A DNA stretch of 64,000 nucleotides from Omphiscola glabra (taxonomy: Eukaryota > Mollusca > Gastropoda > Lymnaeidae): the NCBI GenBank assembly GCA_964017045.1, contig OZ024809.1:26900618-26964617 (forward strand). Reading direction: 5' to 3'. Shown here piece after piece: positions 24,701 to 36,700 of this stretch (position 1 is its first letter; each line of letters starts with the position of its first letter). Position numbers and translations under genes: made by a program. The notes beneath the pieces are model-generated. The model worked only from the letters and a program-made list of their open reading frames with translations. It had not been told where the DNA came from and ran no database searches.

Positions 24701-27700
24701 CTAAGGCAACCAGTTCTATGTCTCTGACCAGCCATTTGCCTAACATATCTTGCCTAGTATGCCTCTGACCAGCCACTTGCCTAACATATCTTGCCTAGTA
24801 TGTCTCTGACCAGCCACTTGCCTAACATATCTTGCCTAATATATCTCTGACCAGCCACTTGCCTAACATATATTGCCTAGTATGTCCCTGACCAGCCACT
24901 TGCCTAGAGTATATTGTCTAGCCTGCGGTGTTCTAAGGCAGCCAGATATTCATGATGTTTTATATTTCAGTCCATACAGTGAGGTGGTGAGTTTCTTCAC
25001 CAGTGGGTCTGTACCGTCCCAACCGGACCCACCAATGCTGTCAGAGCAGTTTGTCTTTGCCCTGACCATCTCATGGATCCGGCGACCAAATGATGACGAG
25101 TTCTTGCTTCAAATGGAGGATGAATCCACGGTATACTACTTTGTACTATGTGTTGCTTTGTCCTGTGTATCAGATTGTCCTGTGTATCAGATTGTCCTGT
25201 GAATCAATTCGTCCTGTGTATCAATTCATCCTGTGTATCAGATTGTCCTGTGTATCAATTCGTCCTGTGTATCAGATTGTCCTGTGTATCAGATTGTCCT
25301 GTGTATCAATTTGTCCTGTGTATCAGATTGTCCTGTGTATCAATTCGTCCTGTGTATCAGATTGTCCTGTGTATCAGATTGTCCTGTGTATCAATTCGTC
25401 CTGTGTATCAGATTGTCCTGTGTATCAGATTGTCATGTGTATCAATTCGTCCTGTGTATCAGATTGTCCTGTGTATCAATTCGTCCTGTGTATCAGATTG
25501 TCCTGTGTATCAGATTGTCCTGTGTATCAATTCGTCCTGAGTATCAGATTGTCCTGTGTATCAATTCGTCCTGTGTATCAATTCGTCCTGTGTATCAGAT
25601 TGTCCTGTGTATCAATTCGTCCTGTGTATCAGATTGTCCTGTGTATCAATTCGTCCTGTGTATCAGATTGTCTTGTGTATCAATTCGTCCTGTGTATCAG
25701 ATTGTCTTGTGTATTAATTCGTCCTGTGTATCAGATTGTCCTGTGTATCAATTCGTCCTGTGTATCAGATTGTCTTGTGTATCAATTCGTCCTGTGTATC
25801 AGATTGTCTTGTGTATCAATTCATCTTGTGTATCAGATTGTCCTGTGTATCAATTCGTCCTGTGTATCAGATTGTCCTGTGTATCAATTCGTCCTGTGTA
25901 TCAGATTGTCTTGTGTATCAATTCGTCCTGTGTATCAGATTGTCTTGTGTATCAATTCATCTTGTGTATCAGATTGTCCTGTGTATCAATTCGTCCTGTG
26001 TATCAGATTGTCCTGTGTATCAATTCGTCCTGTGTATCAGATTGTCTTGTGTATCAATTTGTCCTGTGTATTAGATTGTCCTGTGTATCAATTCATCTTG
26101 TGTATCAGATTGTCTTGTTTATCAATTCATCATGTGTATCAGATTGTCCTGTGTATCAATTCGTCCTGTGTTTTTTTATGTATTTTTTTTATTTTTTTCA
26201 CTAAATCCTTTCTTTGATTTTTGTAGGGTCATGGATTTATCCCTGTGTACAATGGACCAAATTTATCCTATACGGTGGCTAAGCTACGTCGAAACACAGA
26301 ATACAAGTTTAGGGTAAGCCACTGACCAAAATATGATGACATTTTAGTGGTTTGTACATAATGAATGTGAGAGGAAATTATTCTTGGGTGCCATAAAGAC
26401 ATGTGAGCAGTTTATTGTTGTATATTCAGTCTGAGTGATTTAGGCATTCTGAATGTCAGGTCAGTTGAATGGCCTTGAAGAGCTTGGAATAAGGTTACAA
26501 CATAGCATTCAGATTTTGACCGAAATTATCAAATTTAATAAAGTAAACATGGCTCAGTAAGGCAGGGTTATTTCTAGTGCTATGACCTGACATTTGATCT
26601 AGAGAGCTATAACCTGACATTTGATCTAGATGGCTATGAACTGACATTTGATCTAGAGAGCTATAAAATGACATTTGATCTAGAGAGCTATAAACTGACA
26701 TTTGATCTAGATGGCTATAACCTGACATTTGATCTAGATGGCTATAAACTGACATTTGATCTAGAGAGCTATAAACTGACATTTGATCTAGAGAGCTATA
26801 AACTGACATTTGATCTAGAGTGCTATAACCTGACATTTGATCTAAATGGCTATAAACTGACATTTGATCTAGAGAGCTATAAACTGACATTTGATCTAAA
26901 TGGCTATAAACTGACATTTGATCTAAATGGCTATAAACTGACATGTGATCTAGAGAGCTATAAACTGACATTTGATCTAGAGAGCTATAAACTGACATTT
27001 GATCTAGAGAGCTATAAACTGACATTTGATCTCATCATCATCATCATGTCCCTTAGTCCTTGGACAGTTGGGGCGCTACAGACGACATGAAAACTATTCT
27101 TCTCCATTCCTCTCTGTTTTCTGCACTACGCACAGCATCGCCTAGTTTTAGTCCCGTCCACTCTTTGATGTTATCTTCCCATCTTTTTCCTCTGTCTTCC
27201 TCTTCTTCTCCCTCCTCTCCTTTGATCTAGAGAGCTATAAACTGACATTTGATCTAGAGAGCTAGATATAAACTTACATTTGATCATAAGAGCTAAAAAC
27301 TGACATTTGATCGCTGACAATTTTCTAAACAGCTGGCTGCCAAAAATGAGGAGGGCCCCAGCAAGTGGAGTGAGACTGTGTGCTACAAGACCCTGCCAGA
27401 GAGACCTCAACCACCCAGCAAACCTCAGATCAAGGGCAAAATTAATCCTTATTCATTTCGCATCACATGGGGTTAGTAATAACTGTTGATAGATATGCAG
27501 TGGTTGTACCCCATCACATGGGGCTAGTAATAACTGTTAATGGAAACGCAGTGGTTGTACACCATCACATGGGGTTAGTAAATTACTGCTCATGGATACT
27601 GCTTTGTTTGTACCGCATAATATGATTATGTTAGTTATGAAAGCTATCCTAAGTCTGGCTATGTCTTCATAGAAACTGATGGTCAGACATATTTACTGAA

Positions 27701-30700
27701 TTTAGAACTAAACCTGCTTCGTTTAAATTTGATATTTATGAATCTCCTCCCTCACAGACCCTCCATCTGATTCAGGTGGTACAGAGATATCCAAATACAT
27801 TGTGGAGCTGGACGATGGTCAAGGTGAGATAATTGACCTGTGCCATCATGTTGAAGATCTTTGGGTTTATTAACTATGGTTTTAAAAAGTTTATCATGTT
27901 GAGGTTAATGAGTGAAAACTTGGTCGAAGAATAAATGTCTTCAACTGGTTCAAATACTTAAAGCTACCATTTACTCATTGATCTGAGACAGTTTCTCTGG
28001 TTCTATGAATCAAATACTTAAAACTACCATTTAATAATTGATCTGAGACAGTTTCTCTGGTTCTAACACCCTACCAAGAGAATAAACATACAATTAGTTG
28101 AAATCAGTGCTGGTTTAATTTCTATATCTCAGATTCAAATTTATTCAAATTTTTTTTTTTAAAACTACTTTTACTGTGCCAACAGAAGGAGGTAAACAAA
28201 ACCCATTTAGCTCCAGCTCTTTGTGTCGTTCCCTAGATATATCTCCTGCATCATCTTTTGTACATATATTATAGTCATATTATAATAATAGTGGCAAACA
28301 TTTAAGATTCGCTGTTAACCCAAGAATGCCTCTAAAAGTCTTAGACTGTTTTATTTTTTTAGTTTTTTAAAATTTGTTTGTGACTGATCTTCCATATAAT
28401 TTAATTAAAAATGTTTGAATTGTAAGACTGTAATCTTTTTACTTGGCCAGCTCCTGTGTTAGTCAAGAAGAAATTGTATATACCTTTCCTACAAGAGGGT
28501 GAATGATTCTTTTAACTTTTGGGGACAGAATTTGTTGTGTGTACTGTATCTCCTTATTTTAAACCTCTATTTGGGTGTACATTAATGGCTCAAAACTTGC
28601 AGGGTTTGTTGTGTGTACTGTATCTCCTTATTTGGTGCCTCTACTTTGGCGTACATTAGTTTCTTAAAACTTGTAAGGTTTTGGTGGTGTTGTTGTTGTT
28701 TTTGTCTTCACTATAAAATATTTCATAATTTTAACATCTCAAGGACAATCTGCATGTTGAAGAAAAAAGTATTGTCCATTGATGTTTTAGAATAGATAAA
28801 TTGAAGATTGAGCTTGACCTCAATAAGATGTTCACAGAAAAAAGCTGTCACAGATACCTCAATAAGATGTTGACAGAAACAAGCTGTCACAGACACCTCG
28901 ATAAGATGTTGACAGAAACAAGCTGTCACAGATACCTCAATAAGATGTTCACAGAAACAAGCTGTCACAGATACCTCAATAAGATGTTGACAGAAACAAG
29001 CTGTCACAGATACCTCAATAAGATGTTGACAGAAACAAGCTGTCACAGATACCTCAATAAGATGTTGACAGAAACAAGCTGTCACAGACACCTCAATAAG
29101 ATGTTGACAGAAACAAGCTGTCACAGACACCTCAATAAGATGTTCACAGAAACAAGCTGTCACAGAAACTGAGTGTTTGGTGTTTTATGTTTACTTGGGA
29201 GTTTGCTCAATTTTCCTGTTTAAAAAATGTCAACTTTTCTTTTAATTCTTTTTTTTTTTTTATTTTATTTTTTGTAATGCATTTGGAATTATAAGATTTG
29301 TAACCTTTGTAAAAAGTCAAAGAAATGGATTTTTTTTTTTTTACATATGTAAATAAAATTCCAAGAACTCTTGTATGAAAGATTTACTTAGAACTGATAT
29401 TTAAGATATACTTAGTAGAATTGAAGTATGAGAGATTTACCTGGGGTTCGGACATGAAATATTTACCCAGAGCTCAAAAAAACAGTTTTACTTTGAACTA
29501 AAAGTTTAAACATTTTATTTGACATTTTTATTGGATACACTGTGAGGCCAACAATAAAATAAAATGTTATTGATTTTGTCTGTCTAGGTTATGACACAGT
29601 ATACGAGGGCTCCGAGAGGGAACACATTTTTGACCATTTAAGACCAGGGCACTTGTACCGTGTCCGCGTGGCCTCCTGCAGCCTGGGAGGACGAAGTGAC
29701 GTAAGTTGTGTCATTGTGTTATCAGAAATTCATGGCTAACTTAAATGTTTTATTTCCCCATGGACAGTTTTGTTTTTCAGTTAAGTAAAATAATTTCTCG
29801 CAAGATTTCATTTTGACAACATCACTGAGCCCACTGTATTGTTTTGTGTTTGCCAGTTTTCAGAATGTTGTGTTGCTACAACATTGCCAGTAGCACCTGG
29901 TCAGTGCCAGGCCCCAAAGTTGCAAGGCAAGCCTAAAGCCACTTCACTTCATTTGAGATGGGGTAAGACCATGCCTTCTCTAATTTCACTTTGTTACATG
30001 ACCTGTTTTACCAAGTCCTAAACTAACCTTAAATAAGTATTGGGTCATTAAGTCAAATCTTTGCTATTTGACCTGTTTTACCAAGTCCTAAACTAGCATT
30101 AAATCAGTAATGGGTCATTAAGTCAAATCTTTGCTATTTGACCTGTTTTACCAAGTCCTAAACTAGCATTAAATCAGTAATGGGTCATTAAGTCAAATCT
30201 TTGCTATTTGACCTGTTTTACCAAGTCCTAAACTAGCATTAAATCAGTAATGGGTCATTAAGTCAAATATTTGTTATGATGGAAAGTTTTTAAAAGAGAT
30301 TTTTTGGGTCCTTTTTTTAGGTTATCCAGATTATGATGGTGGTTCCCAGGTAACATCATTCGCTGCTCAGATGATCTCCCCTGACAACACAACAAGGGAA
30401 GTTTACAAAGGCCATGACAGGGACTGTATTGTAGCTGGACTCTTACCGGGACGACCATATTTGTTTCAAGTTCGAGCTTTCAATAGAGCTGGGGTGAGAG
30501 CTGTAATAAATGTTTCATGAAAATGTCCTAGTTTCTCCTGTGTTCAGTTGTAATCACTCTACTCTAAGTCACTCCTAGTTAAGGCATATACTGACTGCAG
30601 AGTTTTGTTTTTCTTATTAAATTCTATAAATCTATAAAACATGTAGCTGCTCTTTTTATTGCCTTTGAATGTATTATCATTACATTCATTAGTGAGGAAG

Positions 30701-33700
30701 ATTAGACTAAATCATCCTGTAATGAAATTAAATTAGATTAAATAGACAAGAACAATCTGTGTCAATATAACGATATATATTAAGCTTTAATAATAATTTT
30801 ACAATACACATAAGTAAACGTTTCGGCACATGCCTTCATCAGTACAACAAGACATACAAATAAATATAAAACAAATTTACATAATATATATATATAGAAA
30901 TATCCTACCTAAAAAAACAAAATTAGCTGTTGACCAATTATTTTAGATAAAAATAATTAACATTAAAAAAAAAATGTTAAAAATTTAGTATAATAATTTG
31001 TATAAACAATTAAGTATAATAATTTTTTTTAAACAATTGTGAATAATAATTTGTTTAAACAATTGAGTATAACAATTTGTATAAAAAATTTAATATAACA
31101 ATTTGTATAAACAATTGAGTATAATAATTTTTTAAAACTTAAATAACACTTTAATCTCCTGTTTTTTTTAAGAAAGGTGGTAAACATATCTGTTTCAACT
31201 ATTTTATTTTTCCACAGGCTGGTCCCTGGTCAGAACCATTAGAAGTGATCAGTGGTGCTGGTGTCCCTGACGCCCCCAGGTCTCCTCATGTTCTATGTCG
31301 GTCGGCTCACACCGCTCTAGTCTCATGGGAGGAGCCGTGCAATAACGGGGCCAGCATCGGTGAATACAGACTTGAGTGGCAACAGCGGACAGACACAGCC
31401 GAATTTTCTCAGGTAAGTTATGAGATGACAGCAATATTCTTTTTGTGAAACACATAAACTGACCAAAACTTTTGTGTACCTAAAATAACCCAAGCTGTAT
31501 GTGAAAGCTTCACTTGAAACCACATTACTAACAGCGGCCAACATAATTTAAAAGTTCCAAGCATTCTGCACACCATCTTAAGATCTTGTCCTTTGCAATT
31601 AAAACTTCCAAGCATTCTGCACATCATCTTAAGATCTTGTCTTTGCAATTCTGCACACCATCTTAAGATCTTGTCCTTTGCAATTAAAACTTCCAAGCAT
31701 TCTGCACACCATCTTAAGATCTTGTCTTTGCAATTCTGCACACCATCTTAAGATCTTGTCCTTTGCAATTAAAACTTCCAAGCATTCTGCACACCATCTT
31801 AAGATCTTGTCTTTTGCTATTAAAACTTCCAAGCATTCTGCACACCATTTTAAGATCTTGTCCTTTGCAATTTGTCAATAAGAGAGACCACAGATACTTG
31901 TTTTCAAATTAAATTTCTCTTGTATAAATAAAAATGCTGCTATTAAAATTTGAAATATTAGCAGCAAGAAACAATGAAATTTGTTATAAGTTTGCTGGAA
32001 GCATGAGTCTATTACTTAAACAATACAAGTTTGATAAAAAAATAATTAATTTGAAACCCAAGACATCAAGCTCAGGTAACTTCTACAACATTTTCTAAAA
32101 TATTTAGAGACGAGTTGGAAAGTTACTCTATATTAGAAAATTACTGAGAATAACAATTTTGTTTTATTATCTATAAGAAGTTTACATGGCAAGATTGCAC
32201 CATTTCTATCATTTCAGTTATATGTGGGACCAAACCTTAGCTTTGATGCTAAAGGACTCACACCAGCAACAATGTACACATTTCGGGTGCAAGTAAGTCA
32301 ATGTTTAGCTTTAAACTCAACATTTAGGCATTTCTCATAACTATATGGTGCGATTAATTAGTTTGTCATTAATTAGATATAGTGATTAATTAGATAAAGG
32401 GATTAATTAGATAAAAGGATTAATTAAAACTGTTTGAACTACAAGGCAAGGGGCATTCTCTCATATTTAGTATCATACTATTGTTAAAGAATAGATGTTC
32501 AGTATAAAAGCTTATCATAATGACTGACTATCAAGTTACATGTAACAACTTAACCAACAAATAGAAAAGCTTGACTATAAAACTTGATCTTGTAATTAAC
32601 TGAACATTTGTTACCTCCCACCAAGGCTATAAATAGCGCTGGACCCGGCCAGTTCTCTCCATCCACTCCCTACGTCACACCCCCCTCCAGCCCATCCCCT
32701 GTAATTTACATTAAAGTCCAAGCAAACGCCACATCTGCACTGCTGACCTGGCGAGAGCCAAACAGTAATGGGGGGGACATCACCTCCTACAACATTGATG
32801 TCAGTGACAAGCCATTGATATCGGTGGACCCGGTCACAGAGTACCTGTTGGAGGATCTGTCTCCAGAGACTTCCTACAAGTAAGTCATGAGATGAAAGAC
32901 ATTCCTGCTGAGACCAGTTAAGTTTATGAATTCCTCTATGGCCGTAATTTGGCCATATATATATATATTCTGCATTATGGACAAAAAGGTTAATTGTGTT
33001 ATGAAAATTTTCTTTTTTTATTTAAACATTGCATCAGAAGGAAGAAAAGGCATTTCCATTTTTGCTTTTATCAAGTAGTTAAATGTTAAAAACAGGAAGG
33101 ATAATCAAAAACTTATCACTAAAGGTGTTCAGAGGTAGATGATGCTGGGTGATGTTAGAGGAGGTTCGAAGATATTTTGATGTAATATATTTAGAAAGAG
33201 CTTTTTCTGTTTAGTTACGCCTTTTTCTTATTAAATGAATATCAAATTTTATTCTTCAATTATGTTTCTTGATAAAGAAATCCTCCCTGGTGGTTAGTAT
33301 TAAAAGCAGTGATATAATCTTCACACAATCTGCATTGCAGTGTTAGTATTACAAGCAGTGATAGAATCTTCACACAATCTGCATTGCAGTGTTAGTCTTA
33401 CAAGCAGTGATAGAATCTTCACACAATCTGCATGGCTGTGTTAGTATTACCAGGAGTGCTTTAGAATATTCACACAATCTCCCTTGCCATCTTAGTATTA
33501 CAAGCAGTGAAAGCATCTTCACACAATCTGCATTCCCGTATTGGTTCTTGTAAGAGGCTCTGACATTTAAAATGGTTATTTTTTCAGAATCCGTGTCCAG
33601 GCAGTGAATGGCATCGGTGTGGGTGCATTCAGCCAAACTGTCAAGTGTACAACAAAAGCCTTGCCCCCTTCCCCCCCTCGCCTCGAGTGTGTTATGCTGG

Positions 33701-36700
33701 CCCCAACATCCATCAAGCTCAAATGGGGAGAGGGACGTAACTCTGATTTGCTCACATACACATTGGAAATGGAAAAAGAAGATGGAAGGTAAAAACTTGT
33801 CTTGAAATTGAATGTCTGATAAAAGCTGTCTTCTTTTGTCTTACAATTTATTGTCAGGTAAAAAACTATCTTCTCTTATGCTATGTAGATGATGTGTTAA
33901 CGTCATCTTTCCCCGTGAATGAACTAGCTGACCCCAAGCTCGGAACCGCATTAAGGGTGTGGCTAGGTAAAAATGGTCTCTCTTGAACTTGTTTACAACT
34001 AAATAAAATTAAAAGGTTTGTATAGTCCGTATCCTTAGAATTATGTCGACAAATCTGGAAAGGAATAAAATGTGTAAAGCCATCTAGAAATATCAGTAAA
34101 ACAGACTATAAAAGGAGACACAAGAGATTCTTGGCTATCATTTATCACGAGATATTTTTGCTATACGAGACGGGGATTTGTTAACTAACTTTTGCTGTGT
34201 GTGTAGATTCCTTTAAATCATTGTACCTTTTTACAACATTGTATCTTCATTTTACCGGTACAAGCCAATCATATCGTAAGTCAATAGCTTTAGTTTTATT
34301 TTGTAATTTATAGTTAACATAATAAAATTTATTAATTGTAATAAGCCCTTGAGTATCGTATTCTTTTGTTATTGTATTTAACATGTGGTATCGTCTTTTC
34401 TTGTGTACGGTTTTAGAACGAGCCAGTTAATTAAATAAAAGATTAATTTCTCCATACTAATAACAGTACGTAACATCTTGTCTTACAGTTTGTCTGGTAA
34501 AAACTGTCTCCTCTTGTCTTACAATTTATTATCTGGTAAAAACTGCCTTCTTTTGTCTTACAATTTATTACTGGTTTCTCAAAGACAACTTTAGAGTCCC
34601 ATACAATTTAATAAATTGCCAGGGTCCTCACAGTCGGGAAAATGGGAAATAGTCGGGATTTCCTCCAATTTTTTTCCCGGTTGTGAAAACCAGGAAATTG
34701 AGCATTCTAGTAAGGAAATTTTCAGGATAGCCGGGAATTTCTTAATTCACAATTTAAAAAAAAAACAAGATCTTGGGAATTCACGACCCCCATTGGAATC
34801 TGGGGAATAATTTTGAAAATAGGGCAAAACCTTGGGAAATATTAACAGGCGGAAGATTTCTTTTACGTATTTCATATTTGGAAAAACGCAAACAACATAG
34901 GATAAAAATTAAAGTGAAAATAAAGCAAAACGATATAAAGTAACAAGGAGAAAATTAATTGTTTTAATTCTTTACTGGTTTTAATTTTTAAAACCACTCA
35001 TAAATAAATTAGAAATCTTCTGAAATTAAAGTTGATATTGTGAAGTATTAAAAAGTTAATAATTAAAGAAATTACATTTTCTCTTTTTTTTTTACGTTGA
35101 TAAAAATTACAACAAGATGTTGAATTTTTATCAAATTGACCTTGTACACCATAAGCATAAAACTGTTTCAACAATAAATAAACTGATAATAAATCTTGAA
35201 AACTTAAATGAAATCAAAATAGACTATTACTATTAATATTATAGAATTTGTGGTGGGGGGGGGGGCGGTAGGCTCTGAAACTTTATCATTAAGCTATTAC
35301 ACATTTGCAACCATAAGATAAACATTACAAGCCAAGAGTTAACGATTGTGTTCAATCACGAATCCATAGTAATATCCATTGAAATAATCTCTGTTAATTT
35401 TAGCATATCCGCATCAATAGATGTTTAAATAATTATTACAGTATACATGCATTGAAATATGTAAAATGACTTTATATTTTTATGATATTATGGATGTATT
35501 ACTACTGTAATATTGAGTCCAGGCATTGGAAAGTTAATGGTTAGTAAAGATATTATTACCGTATATTATATTGTTTTGTAAAGTTTATTAATTTTACTAT
35601 TGATAGCATTATATTTTAAAACATGTACCAGGATTATGAATGTAAATTTTTAATGAAAAAGCTTGAAAATCGGTCGCAATAATGTCGATAAAGCCGCATT
35701 TTATATAGTCAGGAATTTTCATTTTTCAGTTGGGAAAATGTGGGAAAAAGTAAGGAATTTAGTTTTGAAAAAAATGTGAGAACCATGAATTGCTGATTTA
35801 CTAACTGATGTTCATTAAAATAATGTGACAAAATTCTGTTTATCCAATGGCAATTAAGCCATGTAATGGGTAAAAAGGTGATTATGACGATCAAATCTCA
35901 TTTCCTAACCTTGTCAACAACAACAAACTTCAACAACTGAATCAGATTGCTTTCTTCTTTACTTCCAGCTTCCAGCCAGTGTATACAGGTCCGGCCCACA
36001 CACACAAAGTGACACGCCTGACAGAGCTGACAAGTTATGAGTTCCGTATATATGCTAGCAATGATGCAGGAAGTGGACCATACTCGGACACGTATTCTTT
36101 CACAACAACAAAGTCCCCCCCTCCTCCAATCAAAGGTAGAATATGACATTTCTCTTAGTTCAAGTTGTTTATCAAAATTTTTGCGTCTGCTTCTTTCTTC
36201 TATATATTAAGGGCCCATGATCAATTCAAAGTTAATTTGCCCCAACCTTTGAAGTCATAGATTAGGGGGTAGAATGACCATTTGGTTTAATGTGTTTTCA
36301 GATTGGAGGCCCATGGGTATGTAGCTTTGATAAGGGTGAACTGTGACTTGATATGGGACAACTATGATTCGATTGGGACAACTATGATTCGATTGGGACA
36401 ACTATGACTTGATATGGGAGAAGTATAACTTGATATGGGAGAACTGGGCAGTGATGTGGGAGAACTGGGCCTTGGTGTGGGAGAACTGTGCCTTGATGTG
36501 GGAGAACTGTGCCTTGATGTGGGAGAACTGGGCCGTGATGTGGGAGAACTGGGCCTTGATGTGGGAAAACTGGGCCGTGATGTGGGAGAACTGGGCCGTG
36601 ATGTTGGAGAACTGGGCTGTGATGTGGGAGAACTGTGCCTTGATGTGGGAGAACTGGGCCGTGATGTGGGACAACTGGGCCTTGATGTGAGAGAACTGGG

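Noticed and set aside
25090..26217. A 375-codon open frame with Cys/Val/Tyr-rich repeats
   Set aside because: It is read-through of a 17-bp minisatellite in intron 9; three overlapping frames are equally open.
26495..27025. SLDQMSVY-repeat protein on the minus strand
   Set aside because: 27-bp intronic minisatellite within the FNDC3 gene.
28723..29172. Repeat proteins on both strands
   Set aside because: 39-bp intronic array; both strands open by chance.
29867..29962. Alternative exon 14 start at the ttttcag AG
   Set aside because: It breaks the phase with exon 13, whereas 29857 keeps it and restores the FN3 strand.
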